A DNA stretch of 64,000 nt from contig NZ_WOFE01000001.1 in assembly GCF_016881405.1 (NCBI RefSeq), positions 496,001 through 560,000 on the forward strand. The letters run 5' to 3'. This stretch comes from Deefgea chitinilytica (GTDB taxonomy: Bacteria > Pseudomonadota > Gammaproteobacteria > Burkholderiales > Chitinibacteraceae). Shown piece by piece: positions 45,667-54,621 of the stretch. The notes below the pieces were generated by a model. That model did no database searches, had not been told where the DNA came from, and was given only the letters and a program-made list of their open reading frames with translations. The position numbers and the translations under genes were made by a program. Position 1 is the stretch's first letter, and each line of letters starts with the position of its first letter.

Positions 45667-46821
45667 ATGCTGGCAAAAAGAATAGAACGTTTAACTTCAT
45701 CGTTGGTGCGCGATATCTTGGCTGTCGCGCAGCGGCCGGGTGTGATTTCATTTGCCGGCGGTTTGCCCGCTGATGAAGCACTATTGAATGTTGATTTATC
45801 CGCGTTATCACCCGAATTGCTGTCGAGCGCAATGCAATATGGCCCAACGGAAGGTGAGCGTGGCCTGCGTGAGCACGTTGCCGCACGAATGGCAGAGATT
45901 GGTTTGAAGTGCCGTGCTGATCAAGTGCTGATTTTAAATGGCTCGCAGCAAGGCATCGATTTGGTCAGCAAATTGATGCTTGAAGAGGGTACGCCAGTGT
46001 TGGTTGAAGAGCCCGCTTATTTGGCTGCTTTGCAATCGTTTAAGCTATTTGGCGCCGATTTGCGCACCGTGCCGCTGCAACAAGGCGTTAACATTGATGC
46101 ATTGGCCGCGCTTATGCCTAGCGTGAATTTGGCCTACTTAACCCCGACTTTTCAAAATCCATCGGGCTATTGCTATAGCGAAGCTGAACGTAAATCTGTC
46201 GCCGCCTTGGTTGATACCCACGGGGTGTGTCTGTTTGAAGACGATCCTTATCGAGAGCTAGCTTATGATACACCTGCTCCAGCCCCAATGGTCAGTTTCA
46301 TCCAATCTGCGCTGTGGATTTATCAGGGCTCATTTAGTAAAACGCTCGCTCCCGGTTTGCGTTTGGGCTTTCTGATTGCGCACCCGGATTTAATGCCGCA
46401 TTTGATTCGGCTCAAGCAAGCCGCCGATTTGCATTCCAATCGTTTGAGCCAATTGATTGTGGGCCAAATTTTGGCCAGTGGTCAGCTTGCGCCGCATTTG
46501 GCCAAATCGTTACCCATTTATCGCGAACGCCGTGACGCCATGGCGGCTGCGCTGCAGCGGCATTTGGCACCGTATGCCAGCTGGCAAGTTCCGGCGGGCG
46601 GTTTGTTCTTTTGGGTGAAGTTGGCCGCTGTGAATGACACGTTAGCCTTGATGCACCAATGCTTGAGTAATGACTTGGCGATTATGCCGGGCGTGGCCTT
46701 TATGGCTGGTGGGCGAGATGATGGTTATGTTCGCCTGAATTTTAGTCATGCGAAACCCGAATTGATCGAGTGTGGTATCGCCAAGTTGGCGCAGCTGGTT
46801 TCAGTGCAGCAAAAAGTTTGA
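45667..46821 (+). CDS. PLP-dependent aminotransferase, 2-aminoadipate/LysN-like
   Basis: 384 residues, fold type I. The PLP lysine is Lys225 in YQGSFSKTLAPGLRLGF, and substrate/cofactor motifs include ILNGSQQGIDLVSKLM and TPTFQNPSGYCYSEAERK. It resembles the aminotransferase domain of MocR regulators, without a DNA-binding domain, and 2-aminoadipate aminotransferases; the amino donor is not known. The divergent MarR gene probably regulates it. The TPP riboswitch lies just downstream. Confidence 0.84.
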   Translation: MLAKRIERLTSSLVRDILAVAQRPGVISFAGGLPADEALLNVDLSALSPELLSSAMQYGPTEGERGLREHVAARMAEIGLKCRADQVLILNGSQQGIDLVSKLMLEEGTPVLVEEPAYLAALQSFKLFGADLRTVPLQQGVNIDALAALMPSVNLAYLTPTFQNPSGYCYSEAERKSVAALVDTHGVCLFEDDPYRELAYDTPAPAPMVSFIQSALWIYQGSFSKTLAPGLRLGFLIAHPDLMPHLIRLKQAADLHSNRLSQLIVGQILASGQLAPHLAKSLPIYRERRDAMAAALQRHLAPYASWQVPAGGLFFWVKLAAVNDTLALMHQCLSNDLAIMPGVAFMAGGRDDGYVRLNFSHAKPELIECGIAKLAQLVSVQQKV

Positions 46822-46864
46822 TCTGATCGCAAGTAAAACACCAAGACGCAAGGTAAAATGCCAG

Positions 46865-46959
46865 CAGACTCGGGGTGTCGCCTCTTTGCCATCTGTTGCG
46901 GAGCGACTGAGATAAACCCGCAGTACCTGATCCAGATTATGCTGGCGTAGGGAAGTCTG
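46865..46959 (+). promoter_or_regulatory. TPP riboswitch (THI element) upstream of thiM
   Basis: The conserved aptamer parts are CGGGGTG near 46871, CTGAGATAAACCC at 46907-46919, ACCTGATCCAGATTATGCTGGCG and GTAGGGAAGT; the outer stem pairs CAGACT (46865-46870) with AGTCTG (46954-46959). Thiamine pyrophosphate binding should lower thiMED expression. Confidence 0.95.
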
Positions 46960-46974
46960 CCCACTTGTTAGGCA

Positions 46975-46998
46975 AACTCCTAGGCCATGACCGGAGTT
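46975..46998 (+). promoter_or_regulatory. Putative Shine-Dalgarno-sequestering hairpin of the thi operon
   Basis: AACTCC (46975-46980) pairs with GGAGTT (46993-46998), which contains the ribosome site four bases before the thiM ATG at 47002. GG/CC inside the loop can add pairs. The layout is a translational off-switch below the aptamer; RNA folding is inferred. Confidence 0.55.
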
Positions 46999-47001
46999 GC
47001 G

Positions 47002-47835
47002 ATGACACAAACGACCCACACTATTCCTGAACTCCCTTTTTCAATTATTGCCGATGAATTAGAACGGCTGCGTGTTAATACCCCACTGGTGCATGTAATG
47101 ACCAATGAGGTGGTGCAATGCTTTACAGCTAATACCCTGTTGGCGATTGGCGCTTCACCTGCGATGGTCGTTGCGCGTGAAGAAGTGGCTGAATTCGCTA
47201 CGATTGCGGATGCGCTGCTGATCAATGTCGGCACTGTGTACGCAGAACGACTTGTGGCAATGCAGATTGCGATTGATGCCGCCAATGCTGCTGGCACGCC
47301 GTGGGTGCTTGACCCTGTTGCGGTGGGCGTATTGAGTTATCGCACCGAGGCGGCTCGTGCCATGTTGGCGCAACGTCCTGCTGCGATTCGTGGCAATGGC
47401 TCGGAGATTTTGGCTTTGGCCAATGCCTTGAATTTATGCGACGTCACTGGTGCAGGCAAAGGCGTCGATAGCACGATGAGTTCAACATCGGCGTTGACTG
47501 CGGCGCAGCAACTCGCGGCAGCGACTGGTGCGATTGTCGCGGTGACGGGCGCGACCGATTACATCACCGATGGCGCGCAAACGTGGGCGGTGCCATGGGG
47601 GCACGCGATAATGACGCGCGTGGTCGGCACGGGCTGCGCGCTGTCGGCTGTGGTCGCGGCGTTTTTGGCTGACGCACCAAATCGTCTGAATGCCGTTGCG
47701 GCTGCATGTGCGGTGATGGCAATTGCGGGCGAGCGTGCGATGGAATGCTCGGATGGCCCCGGCACGTTTGTTGCACCATTTTTAGATGCGCTGCATGTGA
47801 TTCATCCAACTCAACTGCGGAGTTACAGCGTATGA
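47002..47835 (+). CDS. thiM: ThiM, hydroxyethylthiazole kinase
   Basis: 277 residues from ATG 47002, which has GGAG about five bases before it; ATG 46987 is farther upstream and inside the hairpin. Ribokinase-like motifs: PLVHVMTNEVVQCFTANTLLA near 31-50, GNGSEI, and VVGTGCALSAVVAAFLA near 210-226. It phosphorylates hydroxyethylthiazole for thiamine salvage. Under the TPP riboswitch and first of thiM-thiE-thiD. Its stop overlaps thiE by four bases. Confidence 0.95.
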   Translation: MTQTTHTIPELPFSIIADELERLRVNTPLVHVMTNEVVQCFTANTLLAIGASPAMVVAREEVAEFATIADALLINVGTVYAERLVAMQIAIDAANAAGTPWVLDPVAVGVLSYRTEAARAMLAQRPAAIRGNGSEILALANALNLCDVTGAGKGVDSTMSSTSALTAAQQLAAATGAIVAVTGATDYITDGAQTWAVPWGHAIMTRVVGTGCALSAVVAAFLADAPNRLNAVAAACAVMAIAGERAMECSDGPGTFVAPFLDALHVIHPTQLRSYSV

Positions 47836-48503
47836 GCCGCCAAGCACTCCCGATTGATTTAAGTCTCTATCTGGTGCTTGACCCTGATTTGTGCGGCGGC
47901 AGCGCAGGTATGGTCGCCACCGCCCAACAGGCCGCAGCAAGCGGCGTCACTGTTGTGCAATTGCGCGCGCCAAACTGGAAAAAACGCCAATGGTTGGAAA
48001 CGGCGACCGCGTTGAAAGCCGCACTGGCACTATTGAATGTACCGCTGATTATTAATGATCACGTTGATATTGCATTGGCCATCGATGCCGATGGCGTGCA
48101 TGTGGGGCAGCAAGATATGCCCGCTGATGAAGTGCGGCGACTGTTAGGGCCGAATAAAATCGTGGGCTTGTCGACTAATAGCTTGGTGCAATTTAATGAG
48201 GCTGAGTTGATGTATCAGGCTGGCATCATTGATTATGTTGGTGTAGGGCCGGTATACCCTACAGGCACCAAAAAAGATGCCTCGCCTGTACTGGCCTCGG
48301 ATGAGGTGAATGGCATGATGCAAAATCGCTGCTTGCCTGCGGTAGCCATTGGTGGGATTCAAGCTGGTAAAGTGGCTAGCTTAATCGCGCAAGGCTTAAA
48401 CGGCGTTGCCGTGGTGTCCGCAATTTGTGGCAAAGCGGATGTTACCGTAGCGACGCATGGCCTATTGGCAGAAATTCATGCTGCACGAGGAAATACACAA
48501 TGA
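47832..48503 (+). CDS. thiE: ThiE, thiamine-phosphate synthase
   Basis: 223 residues from the ATG at 47832 that overlaps the thiM stop (ATGA). The TIM-barrel motifs include VVQLRAP, LIINDHVDIAL, DGVHVGQQDMP and YVGVGPVYPTGTK, ending with VAIGGI and VAVVSAI for phosphate binding. It joins the pyrimidine and thiazole halves to thiamine phosphate. The next gene thiD overlaps its stop by four bases. Confidence 0.95.
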   Translation: MSRQALPIDLSLYLVLDPDLCGGSAGMVATAQQAAASGVTVVQLRAPNWKKRQWLETATALKAALALLNVPLIINDHVDIALAIDADGVHVGQQDMPADEVRRLLGPNKIVGLSTNSLVQFNEAELMYQAGIIDYVGVGPVYPTGTKKDASPVLASDEVNGMMQNRCLPAVAIGGIQAGKVASLIAQGLNGVAVVSAICGKADVTVATHGLLAEIHAARGNTQ

Positions 48504-49297
48504 CGATTCATGCATTAACGATTGCGGGCTCGGATTCAGGTGGTGGTGCAGGGATTCAGGCTGATTTAAAGACATTCTCGGCGCTCGGCACCTACGGCAT
48601 GAGCGTGATTACGGCGCTAACGGCGCAAAACACGCAAGGCGTACACGGCGTGCAGGTGGTGTCGCCGGAGTTTATCGCCGCGCAGTGCGATGCGGTGTTT
48701 AGCGATATTCGCGTCGATGCGGTCAAAATGGGGATGCTCGGCAATGCGGCAACCATTGCTGTGGTCGCAGAGCGCTTGGTGCATTACCAACCTGCAATTA
48801 TTGTGCTCGATACCGTAATGATCGCGAAGGGCGGCCATGCGCTGCTTGACCCGGCGGCAGTTAATGCGTTGCGTGAGCAATTATTGCCACTGGCGAGTAT
48901 TATCACCCCCAATTTGCCGGAAGCCGCTGCATTGCTCGGCTGCGCCGAGGCGCAATCGGAAGAGGACATGTTGCAGCAAGGGCGGCAATTACTCGCTGCT
49001 GGTGCGCAAGCCGTGTTGATGAAAGGTGGGCATTTAGGCGGCGAGTCGTGCCCTGATTGGCTGATTACTCCGAGTGAAGAAGTCTGCTTTCCCGCCGCCC
49101 GTATCGCTACACGCCACACGCACGGCACAGGATGCACGCTATCTGCTGCATTGACTGCCTTGCGCCCACAGTGCGCAGATTGGTCAGAAACAGTCGCGAA
49201 AGCTAAAGCGTGGCTGCTGCTCGCGATTGCCGAAGCTGAGCGCCTCGAAGTCGGCCATGGCATTGGCCCAGTGCATCATTTTCATCAGTGGTGGTAA
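48500..49297 (+). CDS. thiD: ThiD, hydroxymethylpyrimidine kinase / phosphomethylpyrimidine kinase
   Basis: 265 residues from the ATG at 48500 overlapping thiE (ATGA). The opening LTIAGSDSGGGAGIQADLKTF and the ATP site THGTGCTLSAALTAL near 215-230 are diagnostic. It makes HMP-pyrophosphate. Last gene of the riboswitch-controlled operon, followed by a strong terminator 28 bases on. Confidence 0.95.
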   Translation: MTIHALTIAGSDSGGGAGIQADLKTFSALGTYGMSVITALTAQNTQGVHGVQVVSPEFIAAQCDAVFSDIRVDAVKMGMLGNAATIAVVAERLVHYQPAIIVLDTVMIAKGGHALLDPAAVNALREQLLPLASIITPNLPEAAALLGCAEAQSEEDMLQQGRQLLAAGAQAVLMKGGHLGGESCPDWLITPSEEVCFPAARIATRHTHGTGCTLSAALTALRPQCADWSETVAKAKAWLLLAIAEAERLEVGHGIGPVHHFHQWW

Positions 49298-49325
49298 AGG
49301 CAATTTGAAGGTCAAGCAAGTGGCG

Positions 49326-49358
49326 AAAAAGGCGCGGTAGATCATCCCGCGCCTTTTT
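49326..49358 (+). terminator. Terminator of the thi operon
   Basis: AAAAAGGCGCGG (49326-49337) pairs with CCGCGCCTTTTT (49347-49358) around a nine-base loop. Confidence 0.94.
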
Positions 49359-49384
49359 GTGAAGAGTGAACTGCTAGAATAAAG

Positions 49385-49723
49385 TCATTTGGTCGGCCAA
49401 AAGATAAACGCCGCGCATAAGGCAAGGCAGCACAGCCCGACAAAATAACCCAGTGCATGATTAAAGAGAAATAGCCTACGCCATGTATTGCTCTCTATGC
49501 GTTTCCATCTGCCATCTTTGGCTGCATACCTAACACCATGCATAAAGCCACCCATCGCATCGGGGTCATGCATATACAGCTCGAGCTTGGGCGGTAACAC
49601 ATCACTGTAGTTTTCTCGCAGATAAGTGTAGAGCGCATGGCTGCACAGCATATAAATCAAGCCACCGCCCAGCGTGCCGAGCACCAAAAAAGGCATGCCG
49701 TAATTAAGAAAGAGTTCGCGCAT
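49385..49723 (-). CDS. Small two-helix membrane protein, unknown
   Basis: 112 residues with hydrophobic helices at about 9-30 (MPFLVLGTLGGGLIYMLCSHAL) and 88-108. The middle has charged loops. I do not recognise a family. Its start is 13 bases downstream of the serine hydrolase stop in the same direction, so they may be co-transcribed. Confidence 0.65.
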   Translation of the reverse strand: MRELFLNYGMPFLVLGTLGGGLIYMLCSHALYTYLRENYSDVLPPKLELYMHDPDAMGGFMHGVRYAAKDGRWKRIESNTWRRLFLFNHALGYFVGLCCLALCAAFIFWPTK

Positions 49724-49735
49724 TGTATTAATCCT

Positions 49736-51238
49736 TTATGGTGTGATCAGTAGGCCTGTCGCTTGGCCGATACTATATTCGTCATCAGTATATTTGAGTT
49801 CAACCTTGTTTTTGTTGAAGTTAAAGGTGTATTTCCAATAGGTAGAACCTTCGTTGTAGCGTGTTTGTAATTCCAGTGTATGTTCATCTAGCCAGCGCGC
49901 TCGTGCGTATAGTTTTAGATTGCCTGCATTGATATCGGGCTTACTGCGATAAGCGCCATCGATCCCGACGGGCCAAATATTTTTACCTTTAGCAAGCCGA
50001 TCTCCTTTCCAGTCGACTTCCCAAATTAAAGCGCCATCATCCTTGGGGTCAGGTTTGATATTGATCGCTTCGATGCCCCATGGCTTTGCCGCAAAGCGCC
50101 ACGTTTTGTTATACCAATCTTTGCCTAAGTCACGCGTATTATTGGCGTCTGGTGGCGAGCTTAGCGCACGAATTGTCTCTATTAATTGTGCTTCTGCAAT
50201 CGCATTCGTGGGTAAGGGACTGTTGTTTTTGACTAACTGATGTAATTGATTGAGGGTCGATTCATCAACATTTTGATCAGGAATCCTGCCGGTTGTTACG
50301 ATCACCAACTGCTGAGCAGGATCGACACGAATAAATTGCCCGTGTCGACCCGCTGCTTGAAAATAGTGTTGATCTAAATTTAACCAAAATCCACGGCGAT
50401 AGGGATAGGTTTCAGCTGCTTTGGCCTCTGCGATCAAATTGGCGGTCCAGCCAACGGGCAGTAAACGCTCGCCTTGCCAAACGCCATCTTGCAGCCACAA
50501 TTGGCCCAGTCGCGCTAAATCGTGCGGTGTGAGCATTAAAGCGGATTCGCCAATAGTTTGGCCTTGTGGGCTTTTTTCCCAAGTGAATTGTGCAATCCCT
50601 AAGGGCTTAAAAAGTTGCTGCTTAGCAACGTCTTGCATCGGCTTGCCCCAAGCCTGCTGTATCACTTCGGATAGCAAATTCATATTGCCACCGTTGTAAT
50701 TAAAAGTCCGCCCCGGTTTATCGTCCATTTTTTGCGTGAGCACGAATTGATTCCAGTCGCGGCTTTTAATCATCTGATAGACGCTGGATTGCTCGTTATA
50801 CGGCCATTCAGACCATGCAATCCCTGAATGCATATCCACCAAATTACCCAGTGTAATGGCCGCTTTGCGTGGATCAATATCGCTTTGTAGTTGTTCGGCG
50901 AAAAAAGGTCGCATCGCTTGATCGAGACTTTTGAGTCTTCCTTGCTGAATTGAAATACCTAGCATCGTAGAAGTTACACTTTTGGTGACTGAGCGCAAAT
51001 CATGCAGAGTATTGGGCTGATAAGGGTAAAAGTAGCTGTCTAACACGATATACCCATTGCGCATGATTAAAATACTATCAATTGGCTTGCCTGATTTGTG
51101 AATCTCTTTTAGCGCCGCATTAAGCTGTGCCGAATCGATCCCTTGCGCCTCGGGCGAGCTGGTGGGGAGTTCTCTGGCCAAAGATTGACTTAGACTGAGT
51201 GCTGTAACGATTGCGATTGCAATGAGGCGGTGGTGCAT
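49736..51238 (-). CDS. Exported beta-lactamase-fold serine hydrolase
   Basis: 500 residues. A signal peptide occupies about 1-21 (SLSQSLA-RE). The class C beta-lactamase/esterase fold has the SxxK motif SVTK at Ser83-Lys86, and a Tyr motif FNYNGGN at about 178. A C-terminal domain of about 120 residues follows with beta-rich text. It may be a peptidase, esterase or lactamase; no specific substrate can be assigned. First of a two-gene minus-strand unit with the small membrane protein. Confidence 0.82.
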   Translation of the reverse strand: MHHRLIAIAIVTALSLSQSLARELPTSSPEAQGIDSAQLNAALKEIHKSGKPIDSILIMRNGYIVLDSYFYPYQPNTLHDLRSVTKSVTSTMLGISIQQGRLKSLDQAMRPFFAEQLQSDIDPRKAAITLGNLVDMHSGIAWSEWPYNEQSSVYQMIKSRDWNQFVLTQKMDDKPGRTFNYNGGNMNLLSEVIQQAWGKPMQDVAKQQLFKPLGIAQFTWEKSPQGQTIGESALMLTPHDLARLGQLWLQDGVWQGERLLPVGWTANLIAEAKAAETYPYRRGFWLNLDQHYFQAAGRHGQFIRVDPAQQLVIVTTGRIPDQNVDESTLNQLHQLVKNNSPLPTNAIAEAQLIETIRALSSPPDANNTRDLGKDWYNKTWRFAAKPWGIEAINIKPDPKDDGALIWEVDWKGDRLAKGKNIWPVGIDGAYRSKPDINAGNLKLYARARWLDEHTLELQTRYNEGSTYWKYTFNFNKNKVELKYTDDEYSIGQATGLLITP

Positions 51239-51305
51239 TATTATCCTTGGGTATCTGTCTAAAAGACTTTTTTATCATTGCTTGTAGCCGAATACTTTGC
51301 TTTTT

Positions 51306-52307
51306 CTACTTTCGTTTCTTTACTGGTGTACAAAACTGATAAGTAAATTCAGTGTTGGCGGTTAGTGTTTCTTGTGGGTCTTTGATTGGCCCTAGCGTAT
51401 GGCCGTCGCGTGTTTCGTCAAATTCCCATTGGCTGTGCGGCAAGTAATAGCTAAATACATAGGCAGCCAGCAGCATCGAATCGGCGACGGTGCCGCAAAA
51501 ATCAACGACCAAATACTGTCCCGCTGCAATATCGGCAACGAGCATATTGCGTTCGGCTTGAAAGTCGGTATCGACTAGCAAGCCAACGGCGTATTCGCAA
51601 CGCTGATGATCGGTTACGTTTGGGTTGTCGAGCATGCGTGAAACCAAGCGGCTGTTCGCATTCGTCAAGCCATGTGCTTGCCCCCAGCGCGCTACGCGTT
51701 GCCATAAAGTAAACATTTGTTCGAGTGCGACGCCATGTTGCCAAAAATACACCCAGCGATAGCTTGGCATTTTTTCAAATTTAAGCGCCGAAATTTGCCT
51801 TGGTAATTCGCCATTGCTTGCTGCTTCCAGTGCGGCTTGTCGTTGTGTATTGGGTATTGATTCTAGGGTTGTATCTGGATGGGATACTTTGCAATTCTTG
51901 CTATCTTGCGTGGTGTTTTCAATATTTTTATTATTTTGCTGACGCCAGTTGTAGCTAAGCCCGTCCAGAGTCCATTGCTCGCCTTTTCGCCAGTCGCGGG
52001 CGGTCATGCCAAAGTGAGTGCGAAAAGCGCGCGAAAACAAAGCTTGTGATTTAAACCCACAATCGAGTGCAATTTGTTGCATCGGAAAGGGCGGGTAAAT
52101 CAATAGTAAATTGGCCGCGCGCTCGATGCGAATGCGGCGCAGGTAATCATTCGGCGTTTCCTGCTGCATAGCAGTGAACACGCGGTGAAAATGGTAGGGT
52201 GAAAAATGCGCGGCTTTGGCTAAATCGGCCAATTGAATGTCTTGATCAAAATGAGCGTGGATATAGCTGATGGCTAAATGAATGCGGTAAACGTGATCGT
52301 CAATCAT
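51306..52307 (-). CDS. AraC-family regulator with a GyrI-like effector domain
   Basis: 333 residues. The AraC DNA-binding domain with two HTHs is N-terminal (HLAISYIHAHFDQDIQLADLAKAAHFSPYHFHRVF in segments such as HFSPYHFHRVF near 28-40), followed by a linker from about 110 and a GyrI-like ligand-binding domain at about 170-325 (e.g. YFCGTVAD). Such regulators sense small amphipathic molecules. It follows a terminator; targets are not evident. Confidence 0.85.
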   Translation of the reverse strand: MIDDHVYRIHLAISYIHAHFDQDIQLADLAKAAHFSPYHFHRVFTAMQQETPNDYLRRIRIERAANLLLIYPPFPMQQIALDCGFKSQALFSRAFRTHFGMTARDWRKGEQWTLDGLSYNWRQQNNKNIENTTQDSKNCKVSHPDTTLESIPNTQRQAALEAASNGELPRQISALKFEKMPSYRWVYFWQHGVALEQMFTLWQRVARWGQAHGLTNANSRLVSRMLDNPNVTDHQRCEYAVGLLVDTDFQAERNMLVADIAAGQYLVVDFCGTVADSMLLAAYVFSYYLPHSQWEFDETRDGHTLGPIKDPQETLTANTEFTYQFCTPVKKRK

Positions 52308-52336
52308 GAGGGGCGTGGTGATTGCGGTGATGAAAA

Positions 52337-52361
52337 AAAGGGAAGCCTGAGGCTTCCCTTT
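52337..52361. terminator. Terminator after the LivK-like gene
   Basis: AAAGGGAAGCC (52337-52347) and GGCTTCCCTTT (52351-52361) form an 11-bp stem with a three-base loop. It terminates the minus-strand binding-protein gene upstream of the AraC gene. Confidence 0.88.
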
Positions 52362-52379
52362 GTCGTACTTAGTTAAAAA

Positions 52380-53600
52380 TTACTGAGCTGCTGGAGCTGG
52401 GCCGACGATTTCTTTCATTACCCATTTACCGCCTTTGACTGCGTAAATGGTTACAGAGCCGTCTTTCAAGTCGCCTTTTTCGTCAAATACGATAGGGCCA
52501 GTAATACCTTTGTGTTCCATTTTTGCAAGTTCTGGCAAGTATTTTGCTGGTTCTGCTGAGCCAGCTTTTTGCATTGCACCGACCATCACTTTCACTGCGT
52601 CATAAGTAAATGGCGCATAAAGTTGGACGTCGGTGCCGAATTTCGCTTTGTAGGCTGCCAAGAATTCTTTGCCGCCTGGCATTGATTCAGTTGGTACGCC
52701 AGGGATAGAAGCCAGCATGCCTTCTGCATCAGCACCCGCCAATTTGATGAATTCAGGTGTTTGTACACCGTCGCCACCCATCACGATTGCATTGATGCCC
52801 AATTTTTTCGCTTGTTTTTTCAGTGGTGCGCCTTGTGCATCCATGCCGCCGAAGAAAATCAAATCAGGCTTAGTGGCTTTAATGCCGGTTAAGATCGCAT
52901 TGAAGTCAGTTTCTTGGTTAGTGGTGAATTCACGCTTCACGATCGTTGCGCCTGCAGCAACAGCGGCTTTTTCGAATTCATCTGCTAGACCTTGGCCGTA
53001 GGCGGTACGGTCGTCGATGATGGCGATTTTCTTCGCGCCATTTTTAACAGCGAATTGACCCAATACTTTACCTTGCTGTGCATCGTTGGCCATTACGCGG
53101 AAAGCGGTTTTAAAGCCTTGTGCCGTGTAGGCAACTGCAGTGGCTGATGGAGAAATTTGTGGGATGCCCGCGTCGTTATAGATTTTTGAAGCCGGGATGG
53201 TAGTGCCAGAGTTCAAGTGGCCGATGATGCCGTGCACTTTTTGGTCAACAAAGCGCTGCGCTACAGTAGTTGCGGTTTTCGGGTCGGCTTGGTCGTCTTC
53301 TGAAATCATTTCGATTTTCAGTTTTTTACCGCCAATGTCTACACCGCCTGCATCATTGATTTCGTCGATGGCCATTTTCACGCCATTTTCATTGTCTTTA
53401 CCCAGGTGCGCGATATTGCCAGTCAAAGGACCTGCTTGACCGATTTTAATGACAGTGATTTCAGTCGCTGGTGCTGGTGCGGCTTCAACAACCGAAGCGG
53501 CTGGTGCGCTGGCTGCTTCTGGGGCTTTAGGTTCTTGTTTGCCGCAGGCTGTAATGGATAAAACAGCTGCTGCGATAAGGCTGAGACGAGCGATGGTCAT
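52380..53600 (-). CDS. Branched-chain amino-acid type ABC-transporter substrate-binding lipoprotein
   Basis: 406 residues. The lipobox LSITAC has Cys19, so it is a lipoprotein. A Pro/Ala-rich linker precedes the Peripla_BP_6 fold starting ITVIKIGQAGPLTG near 48, with NDAGIPQISPSATAVAY and LIFFGGMDAQGAPLKKQA later. The LivK family binds Leu, Ile and Val or related ligands. No permease or ATPase gene is next to it, so the transporter partners are elsewhere. Confidence 0.9.
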   Translation of the reverse strand: MTIARLSLIAAAVLSITACGKQEPKAPEAASAPAASVVEAAPAPATEITVIKIGQAGPLTGNIAHLGKDNENGVKMAIDEINDAGGVDIGGKKLKIEMISEDDQADPKTATTVAQRFVDQKVHGIIGHLNSGTTIPASKIYNDAGIPQISPSATAVAYTAQGFKTAFRVMANDAQQGKVLGQFAVKNGAKKIAIIDDRTAYGQGLADEFEKAAVAAGATIVKREFTTNQETDFNAILTGIKATKPDLIFFGGMDAQGAPLKKQAKKLGINAIVMGGDGVQTPEFIKLAGADAEGMLASIPGVPTESMPGGKEFLAAYKAKFGTDVQLYAPFTYDAVKVMVGAMQKAGSAEPAKYLPELAKMEHKGITGPIVFDEKGDLKDGSVTIYAVKGGKWVMKEIVGPAPAAQ

Positions 53601-53896
53601 CGAGTTTCTCCAGATGGGTCAAATAATTATTCTGTAAGTACCAGTCAAGGTTCAAAGTACTTTGCCATTAGAAGGCAATCAATCTTGCTTGGGCAAATTG
53701 GGCGCTTAAATGAGTGTTTTCCTGTATCTGTGTAGCAACAGTCATGTATTAAATTGAGCGTAACAGATGCTTTATGACGGTTTTAATGTGTTTTTGACGC
53801 AAAAAATCAGACCCCTTCAGTGTGATGTTCATGTTTGAATTGTTGCAAAATTGCGACTGATTGGTGTGGCGATGCTTGCGACGGGCTTGCATCAGC
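53601..53896. other. Intergenic gap upstream of the binding-protein gene
   Basis: About 296 bases with no supported gene. It must contain the promoter of the minus-strand LivK-like gene, but no strong match was read. Confidence 0.4.
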
Positions 53897-54571
53897 CTAG
53901 AGGTGACCCAGCTCAGCGAGTGATACGACGGCGTGTTCCGCAACAATAAAGTGATCCAGTAGCTTGATATCGAGTAACTCTAGTGCGTGCTGCAATTGGC
54001 GAGTTAGTAATAGGTCGGCAGGTGAGGCCTCGGCGCAGCCCGAAGGATGATTGTGTGCCACGATCAGCGCGGCGGCATTGTGCTCCAGCGCGCGGCGAGC
54101 GAGTTCCCGCGGATAAACCCGCGTTTCAGACAAAGTACCCGAGAAAAGTTTCTCTGCTGCGATGAGTTTGTAGCTGTTATCTAAGAACAAACCATGAAAT
54201 TCCTCATGATGCAAACCGCGTAAACGCAATTGCAGAAAATCTCGCACCGCAGCGGGATTGGTAAATGAATCTCGTGCTTTGAGCTGCTCAATCAGTGCGC
54301 GGCGACTCATCTCGAGCACGGATTGCAACTGGGCGTATTTGGCGCTGCCGACGCCATTGATGGCATCAAAGTCGCTGAGTTTGGCTTGAAACAAAGCTTG
54401 TAAAGAGCCGAAGTGCAACAGCAAATCGCGGGCTAAATCCACCGCGCTTTTACCGGGAATACCGACGCGTAAAAAGATCGCTAGCAATTCAGCATCGCTG
54501 AGCGTTGCCGCGCCATGCTGGAGTAATTTTTCCCGTGGGCGAGAATCTGCTGGCCAATCGGTGATGGACAT
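53897..54571 (-). CDS. radC: RadC family JAB/MPN-domain protein
   Basis: 224 residues. An N-terminal HhH region ([14 protein letters not shown] near 70-85) precedes the JAB1/MPN-like domain with [16 protein letters not shown] near 170-185, a zinc-binding motif HxHx7-10D type. The family was named for DNA repair, but its actual function is still uncertain. Single minus-strand gene, divergent from coaBC. Confidence 0.9.
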   Translation of the reverse strand: MSITDWPADSRPREKLLQHGAATLSDAELLAIFLRVGIPGKSAVDLARDLLLHFGSLQALFQAKLSDFDAINGVGSAKYAQLQSVLEMSRRALIEQLKARDSFTNPAAVRDFLQLRLRGLHHEEFHGLFLDNSYKLIAAEKLFSGTLSETRVYPRELARRALEHNAAALIVAHNHPSGCAEASPADLLLTRQLQHALELLDIKLLDHFIVAEHAVVSLAELGHL

Positions 54572-54621
54572 AGGCTTTTCTTGTTAAACTTCGACTATTC
54601 GCTATAGCAGAGGCTTACGCT

